Source of the DNA: Tridacna crocea
Lineage: Eukaryota; Mollusca; Bivalvia; Cardiida; Cardiidae
Length of the DNA stretch: 64,000 bases
Reading direction: 5' to 3'
NCBI GenBank assembly: GCA_943736015.1
Contig: OX031068.1
Coordinates: forward strand, 30,438,296-30,502,295
The position numbers were made by a program, and so were the translations under genes. Numbering within the stretch: the first letter of the stretch is position 1; each line of letters starts with the position of its first letter. Under the pieces are notes generated by a model. The model was not told the DNA's origin. It did no database searches and saw only the letters and a list, made by a program, of their open reading frames with translations. Below, one piece after another: positions 10,272 to 21,400 of this stretch.

Positions 10272-12468
10272 TTGTGCGGTAAAAGGTTAATAAGAATAAA
10301 CAGATATTCCCCCCCTTCCCATCAGCCAATCCAATCTCTTCCCGCTCTGAAATTATCCAATCAGAGAAGCTTTAAGGAAATCAGAATGAAAACCAACAGC
10401 CAATCAGAGAAGACTTTAGAAATTTCAACAGCCAATCAGAGAGCTTCAAATTCGCGCCAAAATGGCGCCCTAATTTATCGATTTAAAACAGTAAAAAAAA
10501 CGGCATAAAAGTGGATTTAAAGTCTTCTGTAAAGGCTGCTGTGCAGTCCTTGGCAAACTGCCATCCACACATGCCAGATTTCACACATTTAAGAAAATAG
10601 GGGCGTAAAAGGCCATGTGTTGGTCTTTTCAAGCCTCTTGCAAGAATTACTTCCCTTTATTCCTCGATGCAACCCCCCCTCCCCAGCTCATATGTTTTGG
10701 TCTTTTTAAGCCTCTTGCAAGAATTACTTCCCTTTAACCCTCGATGCACCCCCCTCCCCAGCCCTTTACTTGATTTGCTTTTTTAACTCAGCCCACAAGA
10801 AATGCTGCACATTGAAACTTTCAATAGACCAAAGTGATCAATATACAGTGAAAAAAAAAACCAACAGAAATTAATGCGACAAGTGGCTAAAAAAAGACTG
10901 AAAACTCTTTTCAGTTACTTCCTATTGCATATATCAAACAATGGCAACTGAAGTGTAATTTTTCTAATCTCTTCAATCCGCAACAAGAAACCCAGTTACA
11001 TTGACTACCCTCTCATGTTTTGGTCTTTTTAAGCCCCTTGCAAGAATTACTTCCCTTTAACCCTGGATGCACCCTCCCCTCCCCAGCCCTTTACTTGATT
11101 TGCTTCTCTAACTCAGCCCACAAGAAATGCTGCACATTGAAACTTTCAATAGACCAAGGTGATCAATGTACAGTGTAAAAAGAAAAACCAGAAATTAATG
11201 CGACAAGTGGCTAAAAAAAGACTGAAAATTCTTTCAGTTACTTCCTATTGCATATATCAAACAATGGCAACTGAAGTGTAATTTTTCTAATCTCTTTAAA
11301 CCGCAACAAGAAACCCAGTTCCGTTGACTACCGTCACTTATGTGCCAGTTACGCTCATGCGAAAACCCCAGAAATGAATGTGACAGGTGGCTAAAAAAAG
11401 ACTGAAAACTCTCAGTTGCTTCCTATTGCATATATCAAACAGAGGCAACTGAAGTGTAATATTTCTAATATCTTCAAACCACAACAAGAAGCCCAGTTAT
11501 GTTGACTACCGTCTCATATGTGCCAGTTACGCTCATGCGAAAACCCCAGAAAATAATGCGACAAGTGGCTAAAAAAAGACTGAAGGCTCTTTCAGTAGCA
11601 ACTGCTTCTTATTGCATGAATCAAACAAAAGGAACTAAATTTTCAATGTGTATTTTTTTTCTCCAATCTCTTTATACCGTGACGAGAAATCCATTTACGT
11701 TGACTACCGTCTCATAGGTGCCGGTTACGTGCCCGCGAAAATCGACTTATGGAACATTTCATAGCAGACGACACCTGTTGCTTAATAGGTCAAATATAGG
11801 GAACTTAGTTTCTAATATCTGTTTTTTATTTCTGCAATCTTTTTTTACCCTGACAACAAACCCTTTTAGGTTGTCTGTTGTCTCGCAGGTGCCACTTACG
11901 TATCCGCAAAAACATGAAAAATCGACTGACGGAATATTTTATAGCAGACGCCAACTGTTGCTTAAGTCAATTATATGGATTTTTCTTTTTCTTTTTCTCT
12001 CACTAGGGCCATTGGTTTGGTTACGTGACCATCTCACGCATACGTGACTTACGTGCTACGCATAAAATCGTAAAATCAACTTCAACACTTTATGAGGCAA
12101 CTGATACCTATTGTACAATTCAAGGACAGGTAAACAACATTTTTCCCTGTTTTCTTACCAGGGTCATGAAAACATTGAACCAATTTTGACGACTGCGCGA
12201 GTCAAAAGTCAATTTTATGTTTAATCGCTGCGCAAAAATATAAAATTCAGAAGCAACCGTTTGCTGTTGCGGAAACTTTTTCCGATAAAAGAATCTAGAA
12301 GTAGGCCATAAAGATACAATAAGATGTAAGAATAACTAAAAATCAATTGCTTCTTTGATAGGGTAGAAAACATTGTGGGAAAAGGAGAAAATGCTGGTAA
12401 CCTGCATTGTCTCCTTTCCTCAGATTATTTCCAAAAGCCTTCTCTTTCAGGGGTGTTAAAAGGCGTCA
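10272..12468 (+). repeat. satellite unit 6 (2197 bp)
   Basis: Complete unit. This is the first copy with the CCAATCCAAT variant at the leftmost CCAAT box (about 10326), which distinguishes one of two unit subtypes. Confidence 0.95.
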
Positions 12469-14811
12469 TTGTGCGGTAAAAGGTTAATAAGAATAAACAG
12501 ATATTCCCCCCCTTCCCATCAGCCAATCCAATCTCTTCCCGCTCTGAAATTATCCAATCAGAGAAGCTTTAAGGAAATCAGAATGAAAACCAACAGCCAA
12601 TCAGAGAAGACTTTAGAAATTTCAACAGCCAATCAGAGAGCTTCAAATTCGCGCCAAAATGGCGCCCTAATTTATCGATTTAAAACAGTAAAAAAAACGG
12701 CATAAAAGTGGATTTAAAGTCTTCTGTAAAGGCTGCTGTGCAGTCCTTGGCAAACTGCCATCCACACATGCCAGATTTCACACATTTAAGAAAATAGGGG
12801 CGTAAAAGGCCATGTGTTGGTCTTTTCAAGCCTCTTGCAAGAATTACTTCCCTTTATTCCTCGATGCAACCCCCCCTCCCCAGCTCATATGTTTTGGTCT
12901 TTTTAAGCCTCTTGCAAGAATTACTTCCCTTTAACCCTCGATGCACCCCCCCTCCCCAGCCCTTTACTGGATTTGCTTTTTTAACTCAGCCCACAAGAAA
13001 TGCTGCACATTGAAACTTTCAATAGACCAAAGTGATCAATATACAGTGAAAAAAAAAAACCAACAGAAATTAATGCGACAAGTGGCTAAAAAAAGACTGA
13101 AAACTCTTTTCAGTTACTTCCTATTGCATATATCAAACAATGGCAACTGAAGTGTAATTTTTCTAATCTCTTCAATCCGCAACAAGAAACCCAGTTACAT
13201 TGACTACCCTCTCATGTTTTTGTCTTTTTAAGCCCCTTGCAAGAATTACTTCCCTTTAACCCTCGATGCACCCCCCCCTCCCCAGCCCTTTACTTGATTT
13301 GCTTTTCTAACTCAGCCCACAAGAAATGCTGCACATTAAAACTTTCAATAGACCAAGGTGATCAATGTACAGTGTAAAAAGAAAAACCAGAAATTAATGC
13401 GACAAGTGGCTAAAAAAAGACTGAAAATTCTTTCAGTTACTTCCTATTGCATATATCAAACAATGGCAACTGAAGTGTAATTTTTCTAATATTTTCAATC
13501 CGCAACAAGAAACCCAGTTACATTGACTACCCTCTCATGTTTTGGTCTTTTTAAGCCCCTTGCAAGAATTACTTCCCTTTAACCCTCGATGCACCCCCCC
13601 TCCCCAGCCCTTTACTTGATTTGCTTTTCTAACTCAGCCCACAAGAAATGCTGCACATTGAAATTTTCAATAGACCAAGGTGATCAATGTACAGTGTAAA
13701 AAGAAAAACCAGAAATTCATGCGACAAGTGGCTAAAAAAAGACTGAAAATTCTTTCAGTTACTTCCTATTGCATATATCAAACAATGGCAACTGAAGTGT
13801 AATTTTTCTAATCTCTTTAAACCGCAACAAGAAACCCAGTTACGTTGACTACCGTCACATATGTGCCAGTTACGCTCATGCGAAAACCCCAGAAAATAAT
13901 GCGACAAGTGGCTAAAAATAGACTGAAGGCTCTTTCAGTAGCAACTGCTTCTTATTGCATAAATCAAACAAAAGGAACTAAATTTTCAATGTGTATTTTT
14001 TTTCTCCAATCTCTTTATACCGTGATGAGAAATCCATTTACGTTGACTACCGTCTCATAGGTGCCGGTTACGTGCCCGCGAAAATCGACTTACGGAACAT
14101 TTCATAGCAGACGACACCTGTTGCTTAATAGGTCAAATATAGGGAACTTAGTTTCTAATATCTGTTTTTTATTTCTGCAATCTTGTTTTACCCTGACAAC
14201 AAACCCTTTTAGGTTGTCTGTTGTCTCGCAGGTGCCACTTACGTATCCGCAAAAACATGAAAAATCGACTGACGGAATATTTTATAGCAGACGCCAACTG
14301 TTGCTTAAGTCAATTATATGGATTTTTCTTTTTCTTTTTCTCTCACTAGGGCCATTGGTTTGGTTACGTGACCATCTCACGCATACGTGACTTACGTGCT
14401 ATGCATAAAATCGTAAAATCAACTTCAACACTTTATGAGGCAACTGATACCTATTGTACAATTCAAGGACAGGTAAACAAAATTTTTCCCTGTTTTCTTA
14501 CCAGGGTCATGAAAACATTGAACCAATTTTGACGACTGCGCGAGTCAAAAGTCAATTTTATGTTTAATCGCTGCGCAAAAATATAAAATTCAGAAGCAAC
14601 CGTTTGCTGTTGCGGAAACTTTTTCCGATAAAAGAATCTAGAAGTAGGCCATAAAGATACAATAAGATGTAAGAATAACTAAAAATCAATTGCTTCTTTG
14701 ATAGGGTAGAAAACATTGTGGGAAAAGGAGAAAATGCTGGTAACCTGCATTGTCTCCTTTCCTCACATTATTTCCAAAAGCCTTCTCTTTCAGGGGTGTT
14801 AAAAGGCGTCA
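12469..14811 (+). repeat. satellite unit 7 (2343 bp, rearranged)
   Basis: Longest unit free of the retrotransposon. It has an additional 323-bp B-type sub-repeat (about 13212-13533 and again about 13534-13855) and lacks one 178-bp monomer. The net change of +146 bp matches +323 minus 177. The fused monomer at 13845-13900 begins as monomer 3 (GTCACATATG) and continues as monomer 4 (AGAAAATAATGCG). Confidence 0.93.
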
Positions 14812-17008
14812 TTGTGCGGTAAAAGGTTAATAAGAATAAACAGATATTCCCCCTCTTCCCATCGGCCAATCAAATCTCTTCCCGCTCTGAAATTATCCAA
14901 TCAGAGAAGCTTTAAGGAAATCAGAATGAAAACCAACAGCCAATCAGAGAAGACTTTAGAAATTTCAACAGCCAATCAGAGAGCTTCAAATTCGCGCCAA
15001 AATGGCGCCCTAATTTATCGATTTAAAACAGTAAAAAAAACGGCATAAAAGTGGATTTAAAGTCTTCTGTAAAGGCTGCTGTGCAGTCCTTGGCAAACTG
15101 CCATCCACACATGCCAGATTTCACACATTTAAGAAAATAGGGGCGTAAAAGGCCATGTGTTGGTCTTTTCAAGCCTCTTGCAAGAATTACTTCCCTTTAT
15201 TCCTCGATGCAACCCCCCTCCCAAGCTCATATGTTTTCGTCTTTTTAAACCTCTTGCAAGAATTACTTCCCTTTAACCCTCGATGCACCCCCCCTCCCCA
15301 GCCCTTTACTGGATTTGCTTTTTTAACTCAGCCCACAAGAAATGCTGCACATTGAAACTTTCAATAGACCAAAGTGATCAATATACAGTGAAAAAAAAAA
15401 CCAACAGAAATTAATGCGACAAGTGGCTAAAAAAAGACTGAAAACTCTTTTCAGTTACTTCCTATTGCATATATCAAACAATGGCAACTGAAGTGTAATT
15501 TTTCTAATCTCTTCAATCCGCAACAAGAAACCCAGTTACATTGACTACCCTCTCATGTTTTGGTCTTTTTAAGCCCCTTGCAAGAATTACTTCCCTTTAA
15601 CCCTCGATGCACCACCCCCTCTCCAGCCCTTTACTTGATTTGCTTTTCTCACTCAGCCAACAAGAAATGCTGCACATTGAAACTTTCAATAGACCAAGGT
15701 GATCAATGTACAGTGTAAAAAGAAAAACCAGAAATTAATGCGACAAGTGGCTAAAAAAAGACTGAAAATTCTTTCAGTTACTTCCTATTGCATATATCAA
15801 ACAATGGCAACTGAAGTGTAATTTTTCTAATCTCTTTAAACCGCAACAAGAAACCCAGTTACGTTGACTACCGTCACATATGTGCCAGTTACGCTCATGC
15901 GAAAACCCCAGAAATGAATGTGACAGGTGGCTAAAAAAAGACTGAAAACTCTCAGTTGCTTCCTATTGCATATATCAAACAGAGGCAACTGAAGTGTAAT
16001 ATTTCTAATATCTTCAAACCACAACAAGAAGCCCAGTTATGTTGACTACCGTCTCATATGTGCCAGTTACGCTCATGCGAAAACCCCAGAAAATAATGCG
16101 ACAAGTGGCTAAAAAAAGACTGAAGGCTCTTTCAGTAGCAACTGCTTCTTATTGCATAAATCAAACAAAAGGAACTAAATTTTCAATGTGTATTTTTTTT
16201 CTCCAATCTCTTTATACCGTGACGAGAAATCCATTTACGTTGACTACTGTCTCATAGGTGCCGGTTACGTGCCCGCGAAAATCGACTTACGGAACATTTC
16301 ATAGCAGACGACACCTGTTGCTTAATAGGTCAAATATAGGGAACTTAGTTTCTAATATCTGTTTTTTATTTCTGCAATCTTTTTCTACCCTGACAACAAA
16401 CCCTTTTAGGTTGTCTGTTGTCTCGCAGGTGCCACTTACGTATCCGCAAAAACATGAAAAATCGACTGACGGAATATTTTATAGCAGACGCCAACTGTTG
16501 CTTAAGTCAATTATATGGATTTTTCTTTTTCTTTTTCTCTCACTAGGGCCATTGGTTTGGTTACGTGACCATCTCACGCATACGTGACTTACGTGCTACG
16601 CATAAAATCGTAAAATCAACTTCAACACTTTATGAGGCAACTGATACCTATTGTACAATTCAAGGACAGGTAAACAAAATTTTTCCCTGTTTTCTTACCA
16701 GGGTCATGAAAACATTGAACCAATTTTGACGACTGCGCGAGTCAAAAGTCTATTTTATGTTTAATCGCTGCGCAAAAATATAAAATTCAGAAGCAACCGT
16801 TTGCTGTTGCGGAAACTTTTTCCGATAAAAGAATCTAGAAGTAGGCCATAAAGATACAATAAGATGTAAGAATAACTAAAAATCAATTGCTTCTTTGATA
16901 GGGTAGAAAACATTGTGGGAAAAGGAGAAAATGCTGGTAACCTGCATTGTCTCCTTTCCTCAGATTATTTCCAAAAGCCTTCTCTTTCAGGGGTGTTAAA
17001 AGGCGTCA
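14812..17008 (+). repeat. satellite unit 8 (2197 bp)
   Basis: Complete unit. Private variants include CATCGGCCAAT at the first CCAAT box and substitutions in the C-rich parts of sub-repeats A and B near 15212-15240 and 15613-15625. Confidence 0.95.
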
Positions 17009-17689
17009 TTGTGCGGTAAAAGGTTAATAAGAATAAACAGATATTCCCCCCCTTCCCATCAGCCAATCCAATCTCTTCCCGCTCTGAAATTATCCAATCA
17101 GAGAAGCTTTAAGGAAATCAGAATGAAAACCAACAGCCAATCAGAGAAGACTTTAGAAATTTCAACAGCCAATCAGAGAGCTTCAAATTCGCGCCAAAAT
17201 GGCGCCCTAATTTATCGATTTAAAACAGTAAAAAAAACGGCATAAAAGTGGATTTAAAGTCTTCTGTAAAGGCTGCTGTGCAGTCCTTGGCAAACTGCCA
17301 TCCACACATGCCAGATTTCACACATTTAAGAAAATAGGGGCGTAAAAGGCCATGTGTTGGTCTTTTCAAGCCTCTTGCAAGAATTACTTCCCTTTATTCC
17401 TCGATGCAACCCCTCCTCCCCAGCTCATATGTTTTGGTCTTTTTAAGCCTCTTGCAAGAATTACTTCCCTTTAACCCTCGATGCACCCCCCCTCCCCAGC
17501 CCTTCACTGGATTTGCTTTTTTAACTCAGCCCACAAGAAATGCTGCACATTGAAACTTTCAATAGACCAAAGTGATCAATATACAGTGAAAAAAAAAACC
17601 AACAGAAATTAATGCGACAAGTGGCTAAAAAAAGACTGAAAACTCTTTTCAGTTACTTCCTATTGCATATATCAAACAATGGCAACTGA

Positions 17690-17693
17690 AGTG
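17690..17693. other. target-site duplication, left copy
   Basis: AGTG precedes the left LTR. The uninterrupted satellite reads CTGAAGTGTAATTTTTC, so AGTG is present once at the empty site. A 5-bp AAGTG duplication is an alternative reading because the right LTR ends in A. Confidence 0.88.
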
Positions 17694-17755
17694 TGTTACG
17701 AGTCAGGCGTAACTAGAAAGAAGAAGCCAGCAACAAACGATAACAATTAACAGGA

Positions 17756-17761
17756 TTTATT
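17756..17761 (-). terminator. poly(A) signal in the 3' LTR
   Basis: The minus strand reads AATAAA, about 60 bp before the LTR end and downstream of the TATA box. This is the usual placement for an R/U5 poly(A) signal in an LTR element. Confidence 0.55.
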
Positions 17762-17860
17762 AACAAAAATATCAAATAAACAGTGACAACATTACAATAG
17801 TACAAAACAATACCTTAGACGTTAAATTCAGAAGACAAACTATTCCAGTCTTAATTCCAA

Positions 17861-17958
17861 TCTGATCCTGATCCAAACTGAATGTAATCCAAGCACACAA
17901 AGTAATCCTCACTTTAGTCTAGTCTGATCCAAATCCAAACTGAATGTAATCCAGGCAC
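17861..17958 (-). repeat. 62-bp-period duplication inside the LTR
   Basis: TCTGATCC...CCAAACTGAATGTAATCCA occurs at 17861-17896 and again at 17923-17958 with few differences. A looser continuation repeats CACAAAGTAATCC as CACAAGATAATCC. The 5' LTR has the same pair at 23560-23595 and 23622-23657. Such LTR duplications often carry enhancer sites; none is identified here. Confidence 0.8.
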
Positions 17959-18253
17959 TAATTATGACACAAACACAAGATAATCCCCACTGTAGTCTGG
18001 CAATCATGTATTAACTAGTGAACACTGAGATGTAAAAAGCTTTTCCTTTTATAATAACAGGGAAACTTCCAGAAAATTCATGTTAAAATCAGTTGCATAA
18101 TTTCTAGTAATCAGATTGTATAAAGGCCTGGAAACTTCCAGCACAATATTCCACAAGAGAGAATCCAGTTCTAAAAATAGCAACAGGGGAAAACCATTCA
18201 AAAATAGATACACACATGAATAAAGCTAATAATAACTGGGTATGTACATAACA

Positions 18254-18264
18254 CTTCCCCCCTT
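18254..18264 (-). other. polypurine tract
   Basis: The minus strand reads AAGGGGGGAAG directly before the 3' LTR's TG. This all-purine run is the standard primer for plus-strand DNA synthesis in LTR elements. Confidence 0.9.
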
Positions 18265-18473
18265 GAAAAGAAAAAGAAAGGTTTATGAAATAAATCTTTC
18301 TTTTTTGCAATATTATTTATATACATGTATATAACACTTTAACTGAAGTATTACAGAGGAAATAACAAACTCAAATATCAATTATTTAAGACTAATGAAA
18401 ATAATCAAGGTAATGAAAGTACAATTTAAAAATTCAGTTTGAACATGATTTAGGGAAAATGACTATTTGAATT
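18265..18473 (-). other. retrotransposon 3' untranslated segment
   Basis: About 210 A+T-rich bases between the gag-pol stop and the polypurine tract. No ORF, envelope-like gene or recognised motif is seen here. Confidence 0.8.
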
Positions 18474-21400
18474 TCAAACTCTTGAAAGAGCATCTGGTAT
18501 AATGTTATCTTTCCCTTTTATGTGTCTTATGTCAAGATTAAACTCTTGAAGCAATAAACTCCACCTCAGTAATCTTTGATTCTTATTCTTAAGTTTGTGT
18601 AGAAAACTTAAAGGGTTATGATCACTGAAAACAACAATTGGTGAAGTTGAAGAGGTTAAATAAACTTTGAACTGCTGGATTGCCAGAATTAAAGCAAGAC
18701 ACTCTTTTTCTATGGTAGAGTAATTTTTCTGATGTTTGTTAAACTTCTTAGAAAAGTAACAAACTGGGTGATCAATACCATTATTATCTTCTTGTAAAAG
18801 AACAGCACCAATACCAACATCACTTGCATCAACAGCTAATTTGAAACATTTGTCAAAATCAGGTGCCAAGAGAACTGGTGCGCTCTTTAGTATGGCTTTC
18901 AGACGATCAAATGCATCTTGACATTTGTCATTCCATTTGAACTTTGTGCTTTTCTTAAGTAAATTTGTTAAAGGTTCAGCAATACCCGAGAAATTTTTAC
19001 AGAATTTCCTATAGTAGCCAGCCAAAACAAGAAATCGCATCAGCTGTCTTTTACATTTAGGCACAGGAAACTCAGAGATAGCATTGACCTTAGCTTCTAA
19101 AGGTTTAACTTGACCCTGTCCCACAAGATGTCCTAGAAATGTTACAGTAGCATGACAAAATTCAGTTTTTGCAAGATTCACAGTCAGTTTCGCTTTACTG
19201 AGTCTGTCGAAGAACTTCCTGATTCTTTGAAGGTGGTCACTCCAACTGTCTGAGTAGATGATGACATCGTCAATATATGCATCACAACCATCTAATCCAC
19301 ATATAACGTTGTTTACAAGTCGCTGAAACGTTGCAGGAGAATTTTTCATCCCAAACGGCATAACTTTGTATTGGTACAGTCCGTTTGGAGTAGCAAAGGC
19401 TGATACTTCTTTTGCTCTATCAGTCAGTGGAACTTGCCAGAATCCTTTTAGCAGGTCAAATTTGGTGACATATTTAGAATTTCCAACTTTGTCAATACAG
19501 TCATCAATTCTTGGTATTGGAAAAGAGTCTGTTTTTGTCACAGAGTTCACTTTACGATAGTCAGTACACATTCTAAAAGTTCCATTTGATTTCGGTACTA
19601 ATATACATGGTGAACTGTAATTACTCTGGCTAGGTTCAATAAAGTCATTTTCCAGTAAGTATTTTACTTCATCTTGGAGGTATTTCTGTTTCAAAGGATT
19701 CATCCTATATGGATGTTGCTTTATTGGTTTAGAATCTTCCACAATGACATCATGATAGATTTTATCTGTTCTTGTGGGGATATCAGGAAATAAATGTTCA
19801 TATTCATGTATCAACTGTTTCAGCTCTTCCTGCTGCGATGGTTCCAAGTGAGAAAGTTTGTTGTTAAGATTTCTCAAAATATCAGAATTCTCAAGTTGAG
19901 ATGGACCAGGATCAGATTTATCAATGAAGTCCGAATTTACTTCAAGATCAGATACATTTGATTCTTGTGGGACAGTGTTTACAACTGTAATTGGTTTTGA
20001 AATAGAGCTATCTCTGTCAAAGTATTCCTTTAACATATTTATATGACACATTTGTTTGTTTTTACGCCTTCCTGGAGTATTAATTATATAGTTTAAATCA
20101 CTTGTTTTCTTGTCAATAGTGTAGGGTCCAAAATACCTTGCCTGTAAAGGTCTGCCAGGTATTGGCAAAAGAGCAAGGACTTTGTCACCTGGTTTAAATT
20201 TTCTATCTATAACATGGTTGTCATATCTTGCTTTCATTTTGCCCTGAGACGTTTTAAGATTAGACCTAGCAACCTCACATGCCCTAGACAGTCTATTTCT
20301 GAAGTCAGAAACATACTGTAGTAAATTCAAAGGTGTTTCATCATTTGAGAGAAATTTCTCCTTCAAAAGTTTTAAAGGTCCACGAACAGAATGGCCAAAA
20401 ACTAATTCAAAAGGACTGAAACCAAGAGATTCTTGTACAGATTCTCTGGCTGCAAATAGTAACAAATGGATGCCCTCATCCCAATCTTTTTCAGTGTCAA
20501 AGCAATATGACCTTATCATATTTTTTAATGTCTGGTGAAATCTTTCTAAAGCACCTTGACTTTCAGGGTGATAGGCGGATGACCTGTATTGCTTGATCAC
20601 TAATTCATGCATAACCTGTTGGAATATACCAGACATAAAATTTGACCCTTGATCAGACTGAGCTGATTTTGGAAGACCAACAAATGTGAAAAATTTTATA
20701 AGAGCTTTGATTATTGACTTTGTTTTGATGTTCCTTAAAGGAATAGCTTCAGGAAAACGTGTAGAAGTATACATAATTGTTAAGAGATACTCATTTCCTG
20801 ACTTGGTTCGAGGCAAAGGACCAACACAATCTATAAGTATCCTACTGAAAGGTTCATCAAAAGCAGGAATAGGTTGTAATTGAGCTTTGGGAATGGTTTG
20901 GTTGGGTTTACCTACCATTTGACATGTATGGCAAGTTTTACAATATTTAGAGACATCTGATTTGAGACCAGGCCAATAAAAATGAGTAATAATTTTGTGA
21001 TAGGTCTTGTTTATACCTAGATGACCTGACATAGGACTTTCATGAGCTATACTTAGTATTTCATGACGATATGACTTTGGAACCACAATTTGGTGGTAAA
21101 CAGCCCATTCATCATCAGCTGGGACATCAAATGGTCGCCATTTTCTCATAAGAATCCCATTCTTTATATAGTAACACATTGGGACCTGTGAAATTTCATT
21201 TTCAGGTAAAGCCCTAAAAATTAATTTTGAAATCTCAGGATCAGTTTGCTGTTCCTGGATAAGCTGTGACTTTGACAGCGTGTCTTGACCTTGGTCAATA
21301 GACCTTGGTAATGAATGACAAGACATTGACGAGTCTGTCTGAGTATCAGACAAACTGGGATCAAGAGACTTTTTAATCCCATTATTAAAATATTGACCGA

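Larger units (their letters stand above)
1..17693. repeat. 2.2-kb satellite array, left part
   Basis: Head-to-tail copies of a unit of about 2197 bp fill this stretch, all in the same orientation and nearly identical by eye. Using TTGTGCGG as the anchor, units start at 1500, 3676, 5874, 8074, 10272, 12469, 14812 and 17009. The array continues off the left end. No protein-coding gene is supported: the short frames that recur in each unit use GTG or TTG starts, are broken by single-base indels in some units, and match no family I recognise. Local homogenisation, length variants in multiples of internal sub-repeats and nested periodicity are typical of satellite DNA evolving by unequal exchange. 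Chromosomal location (centromeric, subtelomeric or other) cannot be read from the sequence. Confidence 0.97.
17694..18253 (-). repeat. 3' LTR (560 bp)
   Basis: In plus-strand orientation it runs from TGTTACGAGTC to GTACATAACA. It is identical to the other LTR except A at 17854 where the partner has C at 23553. Because the element is on the minus strand, this left copy is the 3' LTR and adjoins the polypurine tract. A minus-strand AATAAA lies at 17756-17761. Confidence 0.96.

Noticed and set aside
18104..18310. 68-codon minus-strand frame overlapping the 3' LTR as an envelope or accessory gene
   Set aside because: It spans the LTR boundary and polypurine tract and has no signal of coding. The element has no env-like gene.
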